Shown in pieces: positions 27,747 through 35,544 of a stretch of 61,775 nt of DNA. Under the pieces are notes generated by a model. That model had not been told where the DNA came from. It did not search any database and saw only the letters and a program-made list of their open reading frames with translations. The translations under genes and the position numbers were made by a program. The DNA is taken from the NCBI GenBank assembly GCA_013824645.1, contig PNOF01000007.1:1-61775 (forward strand), in the 5' to 3' direction. How positions within the stretch are numbered: the first letter of the stretch is position 1; every line of letters begins with the position of its first letter. This DNA is from Syntrophus sp. (in: bacteria). Lineage in GTDB: Bacteria; Desulfobacterota; Syntrophorhabdia; Syntrophorhabdales; Syntrophorhabdaceae.

Positions 27747-28100
27747 ATGAAAAAGTCATTAGCTAAGAGCGGTCTGGTAGTGGTAGCACTCCTTGCTTTA
27801 GTTTGTATGGTTAGTATTTCCTATGCAGCGGAATATCATGGTCTCTGCTCCAAGTGTAACCATAACTGGGTAAGTACAAGTAAACCCACGAAATGCCCCA
27901 ACTGTGGAAATACGGGAATTACATACTCCAAAAGCACGAGCGAGAATACTGTCGATAAGGAAAAACTTGTGGCCGTGGACAATAACATCGTTCTGGCTTC
28001 CAACTGCATCGAGAAGGGCCTGCAATGCACTTTAAACGGCACGTCTTGCTGCGCTCCTTATAGTTGTAAGGGGAAATTTCCTAATACGTACTGTAAATAA
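27747..28100 (+). CDS. Exported zinc-ribbon plus cystine-knot-patterned protein
   Basis: The 117-residue protein starts at an ATG after AGGGAGG. Residues 1-28 are a signal peptide (cleaved near SYA-A). Residues 34-53 form a zinc-ribbon/rubredoxin-like knuckle pair, C34-x2-C37 and C50-x2-C53. A Ser/Thr-rich linker follows. Residues 87-116 then carry six cysteines spaced C-x6-C-x6-CC-x4-C-x8-C (C87, C94, C101, C102, C107, C116). This is the inhibitor-cystine-knot (knottin) pattern of spider and cone-snail toxins and some antimicrobial peptides. The ICK assignment is by spacing only. Function unknown. Confidence 0.72.
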   Translation: MKKSLAKSGLVVVALLALVCMVSISYAAEYHGLCSKCNHNWVSTSKPTKCPNCGNTGITYSKSTSENTVDKEKLVAVDNNIVLASNCIEKGLQCTLNGTSCCAPYSCKGKFPNTYCK

Positions 28101-28156
28101 AAGAAGGCCGCCTTAAGCTTGTTGAATAGGCAGGCTGGTTTGCAGACAAATAGCAA

Positions 28157-28176
28157 CCCGGAATGTATATTCCGGG
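28157..28176 (+). promoter_or_regulatory. Perfect inverted repeat before the small Cys-rich gene
   Basis: CCCGGAAT, loop GTAT, then ATTCCGGG: an 8-base perfect palindrome that ends 9 bases before the AAAGGAGG site of the next gene. It could be an operator or an mRNA hairpin that controls initiation, or the terminator stem of the preceding gene without a T tract. Confidence 0.45.
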
Positions 28177-28198
28177 AAATATCGAAAGGAGGTATGAA

Positions 28199-28411
28199 AT
28201 GGCTAAAGCAATGAGGATGAAGAAATGGTTCTATGCAATACTGGTTATGGTATTGGTATTATCAGGAATAGCAGTGTCAGTATCAGTATTAATAATAAGT
28301 ACTCCGGAACCAGTGTTCTCTCAAGCGCCAGAACCGAAATGTGTCTGCGCTGAATGTGGTCGTAGTTGCGGTAGTGGCCATGAAAAAGGTTGCAAATACA
28401 GGCCAAAGTAA
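28199..28411 (+). CDS. Small exported or membrane-anchored Cys-rich peptide
   Basis: The 70-residue protein starts at ATG 28199 after AAAGGAGG. A single hydrophobic segment (about residues 11-36) acts as signal or anchor. The last 23 residues hold five Cys and one His (C-x-C-x2-C-x3-C-x5-H-x3-C), a likely metal site. It follows the zinc-ribbon/knottin gene by 98 bases, and the two may work together. No family is recognised. Confidence 0.55.
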   Translation: MAKAMRMKKWFYAILVMVLVLSGIAVSVSVLIISTPEPVFSQAPEPKCVCAECGRSCGSGHEKGCKYRPK

Positions 28412-28428
28412 CAGCGGGGCAGATAAGG

Positions 28429-28471
28429 TTCAACCCGAAGTCATAGGCCCTATCGGCGGCTTCGGGTTGAA
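28429..28471 (+). repeat. Nested palindrome, possible terminator-like hairpin
   Basis: A perfect 12-base stem, TTCAACCCGAAG (28429-28440) with CTTCGGGTTGAA (28460-28471), encloses a second small palindrome ATAGG-C-CCTAT. It lies just after the last gene of the island. No T tract follows, so it may stabilise the mRNA end or be a repeat element instead of an intrinsic terminator. Up to 28627 nothing else is seen. Confidence 0.5.
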
Positions 28472-28627
28472 GATGAGGTCACCGAGGGAACATAGAAGAG
28501 AATTAAATAAGTTAGAAGGGGTGTCCGGTTTGATAGGGACAACTCCATAACAGAACAGCTGGATGGTTTATGACAACCCTAAGTCGAGCAGGTTAACTAC
28601 CGCAAAAGATTGAAACAGTCTCACCAC

Positions 28628-29536
28628 CTATTTCCCCTCTTCTTCCCCGAACAGGGCATCGATATATACTTTCAGACTGTTTCGCATAGATTCTTCGTCT
28701 GATAGGTAGACCTTTTGATAGATAGTATCTCCCATCCCGTATAATACGTCGAATATTTCCGGATCAAAATGTAATGCTCTGTCTTTTTTCATTATGTCTA
28801 TAGCTTTATCATAGGAGAACGCAGTCTTATAGGGTCGAGCACTTGTCAATGCGTCGAAAACATCGGCGATAGTAAAGATCCTTGCATTTATGGGGATGTC
28901 CTTGTCCTTTAATCCCAGCATGTACCCGGAACCGTTGAATTTTTCGTGATGGTAGAGAACAACATCAATACAGTCACTGAGCCATGGGTAACTGCCAATG
29001 ATGTCTGAGCCGTGCTGTACGTGGCATTTCATGATGTCGAACTCATCGTCGGTCAGTTTTCCATCCTTGAGGAGGATATTGTCGCTTATACCAATCTTGC
29101 CTGCATCGTGGAGAAAAGACCCCTTAATGAGGCTTCTCGTTTCCGCTTCGGTGTGCCCGATTTCCTTGGCGATGTTAAGCGCGTACAGAGTAACGCGGTA
29201 GTTATGACCGCTCGTGTCATGGTCCCGTTTTGTTATGGCACTTCCCAGGGCCTCGAGTACCCCTATGTTTGCCTCGCGCAGGGACTTTGATGCCTCTTCG
29301 AGCATGAGCTTCTTTTTTTTGAGGTTTTCAATAAGTTGTTCAAGCCTTTCTTCGCGCGCCTCTACCATAACAAGCATCATACCGAATGCCTCGGCAAGTT
29401 CTACTATCCCGGCGGGATATCTTTCAGATTTTGTCAGTTCAAAGATCTCACTGGCGAGCCGGTAGTCCCCTTTTGAGACTTCCTTGGCAGCCCTTGCCAG
29501 GCAATCCAGCAAGCTGTTTAAATTACTTTCTGACAT
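28628..29536 (-). CDS. HD-GYP domain phosphodiesterase-like protein
   Basis: I start it at MSESNLN (ATG 29536, AAGGT site) instead of the ATG 24 codons upstream. The 302-residue protein has an N-terminal helical sensor-like segment ending in a coiled coil (about 60-95), then an HD-GYP domain (about 96-290). The metal-binding H143-D144 and the GK of HDAGKIG are present, as is HH at 196-197. The GYP triad reads GYM (G204-Y205-M206). These enzymes hydrolyse cyclic di-GMP; the Pro change leaves activity uncertain. Confidence 0.88.
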   Translation of the reverse strand: MSESNLNSLLDCLARAAKEVSKGDYRLASEIFELTKSERYPAGIVELAEAFGMMLVMVEAREERLEQLIENLKKKKLMLEEASKSLREANIGVLEALGSAITKRDHDTSGHNYRVTLYALNIAKEIGHTEAETRSLIKGSFLHDAGKIGISDNILLKDGKLTDDEFDIMKCHVQHGSDIIGSYPWLSDCIDVVLYHHEKFNGSGYMLGLKDKDIPINARIFTIADVFDALTSARPYKTAFSYDKAIDIMKKDRALHFDPEIFDVLYGMGDTIYQKVYLSDEESMRNSLKVYIDALFGEEEGK

Positions 29537-30126
29537 TTTAATACCTTGAAGATATTGAGAAATTCTGTCCGTGAAAGACCTGGTAAACGGGCCGGAAGCA
29601 TGGGGCAACCCGTTGATGATATGGGCAGAAACCCTGATATGCCTTCAACAATGCAGAATATAAGCGCCTGAAGCTGATTCACTTGAGTATTGAACTATAG
29701 CTACCTTCTCTTGTCAAAGATATTTTAAGGTGTCATTTGAAAAAACGACAGCAATTATCGATATTACATTTATTTATATATTTTATCATAATCATAAAAA
29801 CCATCACTTTGCCACATGACACAAATATTCGGAGGGTGATTCACCCTTGACGATTCTCAGAACCCATTGTACTCACTTTCAAAGCGTAATCCTTGGGTCT
29901 TCTCGTTTTTGCAGGCTATTTGTTTGCAGGTGCGATGCATTGGTGCGGCTTGCTGACCGAAAACCGTACTGAATGTAGGTTGGAGGACGCAAGGCGCGGC
30001 AGAGCGCACAGATTCGCTTTCCCGAACAGGCCCTTGGCCGACCACCATAGGCAAACTCAGCATAAGGAGTATTGACTAAACAAAGGGGCTTATGTTAGCA
30101 TGATATCATCAATACACCCGTGAACA
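29537..30126. other. Gap of about 590 bases with a dispersed repeat
   Basis: The first 350 bases are AT-rich and hold no gene. Bases about 29940-30050 are GC-rich and contain a segment (CAGATTCGCTTTCCCGAACA at 30009-30028 and the following CCTTGGCCGACCAC) that matches, imperfectly and in reverse orientation, the repeat at 59940-60143. No ribosome binding site is obvious before the next gene's ATG. Confidence 0.5.
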
Positions 30127-33100
30127 ATGAATAAAGACATAATAAAACCCTCCAGAGAATTTCACGTATCAAGGAAAGTCCGCGATAAATATCAATTCAG
30201 CGAATCGCTCTTTGGCCTTAGCGGAAACGTCATTTTTACCAATTTTTTAGCAGCACGGACATTTGCCCAGAAAATCAATCAGAAACGGGATTTAATTAAT
30301 TACCCGGAACATGCAATACGGGCGAGCCAGTTAATCGCAATGGGCCTCATAGACGAAATCCTCCATTACGTTGTAGGTCTCTATGTAAAAGAAACAAAGT
30401 CGTCAACCATGCAGGAAGCCCTTTCTTCCCTCAATGAAATGTTTGGACCTGAGAAGGTCGAAAAAACGCTTCATCTTTTTACCGATGAGTTCCCACCCCT
30501 TGACGTTTATAAACGGCATATAGGCATCGATGCCTATCTTGCAGGGGAAAACAGCGGCATATCAAACCGCGAAGTCGTGCTTGAAGAGATGCTCCTTCTT
30601 TGGCTCGCCAATATGAATCCTGCATTTTCACAATTTTTCGAGCTCTTCGAAGATACAACACTGAAGAAAGATACGGCATACCTGCAGGTTATTTCACACC
30701 TAAGATCATTCTTCGACAGGCAGCAGCCCTTCGGTCCTGATCATCAAAACCTCATCGACATGATGAGAAGCCCTGCAATAGTTGTCCCTCATTCCCTTTC
30801 AGGACAGCTCGAATACATTATGGAGCACTGGGGCTCTCTTCTCGGTAAGTATTTTCACCGGATGTTACGCAGTCTCGACCTTTTCAAAGAAGAAGCAAAA
30901 ATCCCCTTCTTAGGTCCTGGGCCTGCAGAAGTATACAGATTTACGGGGCTTGAATTCGAACCGGAACACTTCACACCTGATCAGGAATGGATGCCAAGAC
31001 TGGTCGTCATGGCCAAAAATATTTATGTCTGGCTTGATCAGCTTTCCAAAAAGTTCGGGTATCCCGTGTCAAAGCTGAACGAAATCCCTGATGAAGAGCT
31101 TGACATCCTGCAAAAAAGAGGGTTCAGCGGTCTCTGGCTCATCGGCATCTGGGAAAGAAGCCCTGCGTCGCAGCGGATTAAACAGATGTGCGGCAATCCC
31201 GAAGCAGTCCCCTCAGCTTATTCACTCTATGACTATCAGATCGCAGACGATCTTGGTGGTGATGTCGCATACCAAAGTTTAAAAGAAAGAGCGTGGCAAC
31301 GGGGTATCCGGATTGCCAGTGATATGGTGCCCAATCACGTAGGCATCTATTCCCGATGGGTCATCGAACACCCTGACTGGTTCGTTTCTCTCGATCATAG
31401 TCCCTTCCCCTGGTACACCTTTAACGGGCCCGATCTGTCCCATGATGCGAGGATCTCCATCTACATTGAGGACCATTATTACGACCGTACCGATGCTGCT
31501 GTTGTCTTCAAGAGAAGGGACAACTTTACAGGCAGCGAACAATACCTCTATCATGGCAATGACGGTACCAGCATGCCCTGGAATGACACAGCGCAGCTTA
31601 ATTATCTCAATCCTGAAGTCCGTGAGGCTATGATCCAGACAATACTCCATGTGGCCCGTCAGTCTCCTGTTATTCGTTTTGACGCAGCCATGACACTCAC
31701 AAAAAAACATTTCCAGAGACTCTGGTTTCCTGAACCGGGAACAGGCGGAGCAATTCCGACACGAACCGAACATAGTATTGCCCGTGAAGAATTCGATCGA
31801 TTAATGCCTGATGAGTTCTGGCGGGAAGTCGTTGACCGCATTGCCAGGGAAGCGCCAGACACGCTTCTGCTTGCAGAAGCATTCTGGCTGTTGGAAGGCT
31901 ATTTCGTGCGCACTCTCGGTATGCACAGGGTTTATAATAGCGCCTTTATGAATATGCTCCGCGACGAAGACAATGCAAAATATCGCACAGTCATGAAAAA
32001 TACTCTCGAATTCGATCCGGAGATTTTAAATCGTTTCGTAAACTTCATGAATAACCCCGATGAGCGCACCGCCGTTGATCAGTTCGGAAAGGACAACAAG
32101 TATTTCGGGACCTGTACAATGATGGTCACTCTTCCGGGACTTCCCATGTTCGGGCATGGGCAGATTGAGGGTTTCGCCGAGAAATACGGCATGGAATACC
32201 GGCGCGCATACTGGGATGAAACTCCTGACCAATATTTGATAGAACGTCATGAACGGGAGATATCCCCCCTTCTCCACAAAAGACACCTTTTCGCAGGCGT
32301 GGCACATTTTCTTCTCTATGATTTTTTTGCAGCTGCAGGAAACGTCAATGAAGATGTTTTTGCCTACTCAAACCGATATGAACGCGAACATTCTCTTGTG
32401 GTCTTTAACAATAATAATACCATTGCAAAGGGCTGGATCAGAACATCCGTCGCATATTCTGCCAAAGAAGAAGGGAAAACCACAAAAAAACTGATTCAGA
32501 AAACGCTCGGTGAAGGACTGCAAATAGAGAACAATACAGGCCGCTTCACCATCTTTCGTGATCACATATCAAAACTCGAATATATCCGGGATAATAGGGA
32601 GCTTGCCAAAAAGGGTCTCTACGTTGAACTCGGTTCCTATCACTATCATACTTTCCTTGATTTCAGGGAGGTGACTGATAATGAATGGCGCCATTATGCG
32701 CTCATTACCACATACCTCAATGGAAGGGGAGTGCCAAGCATCGAAGAGTCAATGCAGGAATTATTTCTTCAGCCTATCCATAACCGTTTCAAAGAACTCA
32801 TCAATCCCCGCATACTCCAGGATCTCATCGCTGCAAGCAGAGAACCGGTAAGCACAGACCTGTCTTCCCCGTATATCGGCCTGCTGGACGAAATTGACGA
32901 AAAGATGCTCGCGTTTTTCCAAGAGATCAAACATTTTTCTTCAGGCACAGGCGATGAACAAATCCTTGCAAAAGAAATAAGGGAAAAACTCAAAGCCGTC
33001 CTTACCATACCTCGCCTGCACGCAGATTTGTTCACCCTGGCAACAGATAATGGTGTCATAACTATGCAGGCTCCTGCTGTTTCTCACTTCTGCTGGCTTT

Positions 33101-33594
33101 TTATCCATTCATTAGGGGAGATGCTCGGCAGCAACGGCACTATTGCGGAACAGAGCAGAAGCTGGATCGACGAATGGATGTTTGACCGCCTTTTAACGGA
33201 TGTTTTTCGTGAACTTGCTTTCGATGACAAGGATATTTGGGAAGCCCTGTCACTCATTAAGATTTTTACAACACATCAGGGTTGGCTGGCTGACAAAGAA
33301 ATGTTTAAAATCTATACGGTACTGGAACCATTTCTTGGCGACAGTGAGGTCCAGCAGTTCCTTCAGATCAACCGTTACAAAAACATGCTCTGGTTCAATC
33401 AGGAAACATTTGAGTTATTTCTCTCGTGGATGCTCTTCACCGGCATTATTACCATTACAGTAAAAAAAGAAAAAATAGAAGAAACAAATGCTATAAAAGA
33501 TTTACACAAGACCATCGGCAAACTGCGCCAGGCAGCCGTCCAATCGCAGTACCAGCTTGGAAAGTTTATTGACCTCATCAAGCAGGATATGTAG
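30127..33594 (+). CDS. Very large GH13 alpha-amylase family enzyme
   Basis: The 1155-residue cytoplasmic protein has an N-terminal helical region (1-300) of unknown role, a GH13 barrel (about 310-760) and a long C-terminal region. GH13 region I is D399-MVPN-H404. Region II has R517 and nucleophile D519 (IRFDAA). Region III has acid/base E584 (LLLAEAFW). Region IV reads FMNNPDE: D645 is kept, but the usual His is Pro644. This is like the NTPD segment of GlgE maltosyltransferases. It probably acts on glycogen or maltodextrin, perhaps by transfer. The GH57 and GT2 genes lie across the acs cluster. Confidence 0.85.
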   Translation: MNKDIIKPSREFHVSRKVRDKYQFSESLFGLSGNVIFTNFLAARTFAQKINQKRDLINYPEHAIRASQLIAMGLIDEILHYVVGLYVKETKSSTMQEALSSLNEMFGPEKVEKTLHLFTDEFPPLDVYKRHIGIDAYLAGENSGISNREVVLEEMLLLWLANMNPAFSQFFELFEDTTLKKDTAYLQVISHLRSFFDRQQPFGPDHQNLIDMMRSPAIVVPHSLSGQLEYIMEHWGSLLGKYFHRMLRSLDLFKEEAKIPFLGPGPAEVYRFTGLEFEPEHFTPDQEWMPRLVVMAKNIYVWLDQLSKKFGYPVSKLNEIPDEELDILQKRGFSGLWLIGIWERSPASQRIKQMCGNPEAVPSAYSLYDYQIADDLGGDVAYQSLKERAWQRGIRIASDMVPNHVGIYSRWVIEHPDWFVSLDHSPFPWYTFNGPDLSHDARISIYIEDHYYDRTDAAVVFKRRDNFTGSEQYLYHGNDGTSMPWNDTAQLNYLNPEVREAMIQTILHVARQSPVIRFDAAMTLTKKHFQRLWFPEPGTGGAIPTRTEHSIAREEFDRLMPDEFWREVVDRIAREAPDTLLLAEAFWLLEGYFVRTLGMHRVYNSAFMNMLRDEDNAKYRTVMKNTLEFDPEILNRFVNFMNNPDERTAVDQFGKDNKYFGTCTMMVTLPGLPMFGHGQIEGFAEKYGMEYRRAYWDETPDQYLIERHEREISPLLHKRHLFAGVAHFLLYDFFAAAGNVNEDVFAYSNRYEREHSLVVFNNNNTIAKGWIRTSVAYSAKEEGKTTKKLIQKTLGEGLQIENNTGRFTIFRDHISKLEYIRDNRELAKKGLYVELGSYHYHTFLDFREVTDNEWRHYALITTYLNGRGVPSIEESMQELFLQPIHNRFKELINPRILQDLIAASREPVSTDLSSPYIGLLDEIDEKMLAFFQEIKHFSSGTGDEQILAKEIREKLKAVLTIPRLHADLFTLATDNGVITMQAPAVSHFCWLFIHSLGEMLGSNGTIAEQSRSWIDEWMFDRLLTDVFRELAFDDKDIWEALSLIKIFTTHQGWLADKEMFKIYTVLEPFLGDSEVQQFLQINRYKNMLWFNQETFELFLSWMLFTGIITITVKKEKIEETNAIKDLHKTIGKLRQAAVQSQYQLGKFIDLIKQDM

Positions 33595-33633
33595 CGGTAG
33601 GACCAATTCGCATTCATCTGTAGTGAATCTGAT

Positions 33634-33822
33634 CTATTTGACTTTTCTGGTTGTCTTGATTGTTTTCTGACTGCAGGGCATATTCTTATGGACTAATGAC
33701 TTCCTGCGGGCACAATAGAGCGCGATAAAGGTCCTGCAGCTCCCTGCCCCATCCACAGCAGTTTCCTTCGGCATTGTCGCATGTTTACACATAAGATCAC
33801 AAAAATCCATAATGTCTTTCAT
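33634..33822 (-). CDS. Small conserved-looking cysteine protein
   Basis: The 62-residue protein (MKDIMDFCDLMCKHATMPKE...) has five cysteines: FCDLMC, SCRTF, LYCARRK and MPC. It has a dense basic C-terminus and reads like a real protein with strong residue constraint (GAGSCRTFIALYC). I believe similar short proteins occur in Deltaproteobacteria but cannot name a family. It could bind zinc or an iron-sulfur cluster. No clear ribosome binding site. From 33823 to 34090 nothing is seen. Confidence 0.5.
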   Translation of the reverse strand: MKDIMDFCDLMCKHATMPKETAVDGAGSCRTFIALYCARRKSLVHKNMPCSQKTIKTTRKVK

Positions 33823-34090
33823 ACACGGGTTTTATAACACACCATTATCAATAATCTCAACTATTCAGGTTTTTCTACCACTGATGCGGAGGGGAGCAAA
33901 CGTCGAGGAATATGACGACAGCGGCACCAGCACTATACTGAGCAAAACCAGATTGGTATTAAAATTCCAGCCACGTATCGGAATACAGGCTCTGTCCAAG
34001 AAGTACCTTTGTTGTTTTTACGTACTTGATTTCCTCTTTGGAAAGAATCGATGAATCAACACTTAAAATATAGCACCTAAAACCACTCTT

Positions 34091-35428
34091 CTACTTTCTC
34101 ATTTTTAAATATGCCGGCAAATGAGCAGATTCACGGGGACCAACAAGTATCTCCCATCCGGGCAACTCCTCTTCGAGGTCTCCGAGGATTGCGGCAGCAT
34201 AACCGGGAATAATGAGCTTTTTATGATTCACCTTTTCAACAATACCAATTTTTTTAATAAAAGACCCGACGAGATCGCCGACAAATTTTCCCGCCGCCCA
34301 TGCGGTCATAACGGAGAGCCCTTCCGTATCCATGACGCAGAGCCAACTCGGTATCCGGGATGTTTCAATCTCACCGCTGATGATAAAATAGGTGAGCGAG
34401 AAATTACAGGTAACGAGAATGGGCGCTGATTCATCGGGATTATTGATGGGGTATATGCCCTCTTTTGTTGTCATGGGCTGCTGCGGGTCCGTATAGATGT
34501 TGAGTCGCTGCAGAAGGAGGGGAAATAAACTCTCCCCTTCAAAGTCGCTGAGCACGATGAGGCCGGCATATTTTGCCACAAACAGGGAAGCGATGACCGT
34601 CTCTTTCATAAGGTTATTGGTCATCTCATTAGGAAAGGTGATGGTCGGAAATCCGAGGGGCTTCACTTTATTCAGGAGGGCTGCTCTCCGTATCGCGACT
34701 TGCTCATGAAGACTATTTTTGATAGTCCTCGTTGAGGTATCGATGACAAGATCTTTCAAACCAAGACCTGTCAGTTTATCTGTAAGCAATATAACTTCTT
34801 CAATTCCTCTGCCTTTCACTACAAGCGGCAATCCATATTCTTTCGCAAGGCTGCCCATGGCATCACAGTTGTCATTTGTCGCAGCATAGATCAGGGGCCT
34901 TCTGCCTTTTGCGATCTCAAGGGCATCCTTCATCACTGACGGGTCATCTGCCATGATGATCATGCTATAGGGTTGATCAGAAGCTTTCTTGACCAGACCC
35001 ATAAACTTATCACGGTTTCCTGTAAATTTGAGGGCCGCAAGTTCCGGCCTCATGATGACGCCAACACGCTCGAACTGGTAGTCGGCAAGCTTTGCAAAGC
35101 GTTTTTCTACCTCGGCCTCATCCATTACATCGCTTATAAAGATGGCAATACCCGGTTTATTAAAAAAGGTCTTTTCATGGCGGAACATCACTGTTTCTCC
35201 GCCGATTTTTACTTCATAATCGCCTGTTCCGATTACCACCTGCCTGATGGGGGGCGCACTGGCATCGGACAGCTCTGAGCGTGCCTCCGGTGAAACATGG
35301 GGGCAGAGATCAAGCTCTGTCTTGCCAGCCGCGAGAGCCATTGCAAAGGCAAGGCATGTAGGGTATTTACAGTCTCCACAATTTGTTTTCGGGAGAAGCT
35401 TAAATATTTGAATTCCGGTTAGTCCCAT
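34091..35428 (-). CDS. acsC: Corrinoid iron-sulfur protein large subunit
   Basis: Gamma subunit of the CFeSP, which carries the methyl group on cobalamin from methyl-tetrahydrofolate to acetyl-CoA synthase. The 445-residue protein starts with the 4Fe-4S domain: NCGDCKYPTC, then C about 17 residues on (DLCP). A TIM-barrel middle and a C-terminal cobalamin-binding domain follow (about 330-445, with FVGDLVGSFIKKIGI). It is the last gene of the acs run, 116 bases after acsB. The partner small subunit AcsD is encoded upstream. Confidence 0.95.
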   Translation of the reverse strand: MGLTGIQIFKLLPKTNCGDCKYPTCLAFAMALAAGKTELDLCPHVSPEARSELSDASAPPIRQVVIGTGDYEVKIGGETVMFRHEKTFFNKPGIAIFISDVMDEAEVEKRFAKLADYQFERVGVIMRPELAALKFTGNRDKFMGLVKKASDQPYSMIIMADDPSVMKDALEIAKGRRPLIYAATNDNCDAMGSLAKEYGLPLVVKGRGIEEVILLTDKLTGLGLKDLVIDTSTRTIKNSLHEQVAIRRAALLNKVKPLGFPTITFPNEMTNNLMKETVIASLFVAKYAGLIVLSDFEGESLFPLLLQRLNIYTDPQQPMTTKEGIYPINNPDESAPILVTCNFSLTYFIISGEIETSRIPSWLCVMDTEGLSVMTAWAAGKFVGDLVGSFIKKIGIVEKVNHKKLIIPGYAAAILGDLEEELPGWEILVGPRESAHLPAYLKMRK

Positions 35429-35504
35429 TCAACACTCCTTATTCTAAGCTATTCACTAAATATAATTCACTATTCATTATTCCTGGACGCTATTCTTTAT
35501 GCTT

Positions 35505-35542
35505 TTTACCATTCACGATTTACGATTTACCATTCACGGTCT
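35505..35542. repeat. Short intergenic repeat between acsB and acsC
   Basis: A run of near-repeats of the form ACCATTCACG/ATTTACGATTTACC lies directly after the acsB stop. The last 18 bases, ATTTACCATTCACGGTCT at 35525-35542, are identical to 9821-9838 at the end of the DUF72 pseudogene. It is likely a dispersed intergenic repeat in the acsB-acsC spacer. Confidence 0.6.
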
Positions 35543-35544
35543 TT

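Noticed and set aside
28341-28550. A 69-codon plus-strand frame after the small Cys-rich gene
   Set aside because: It overlaps that gene out of frame and then crosses the nested palindrome; no ribosome binding site.
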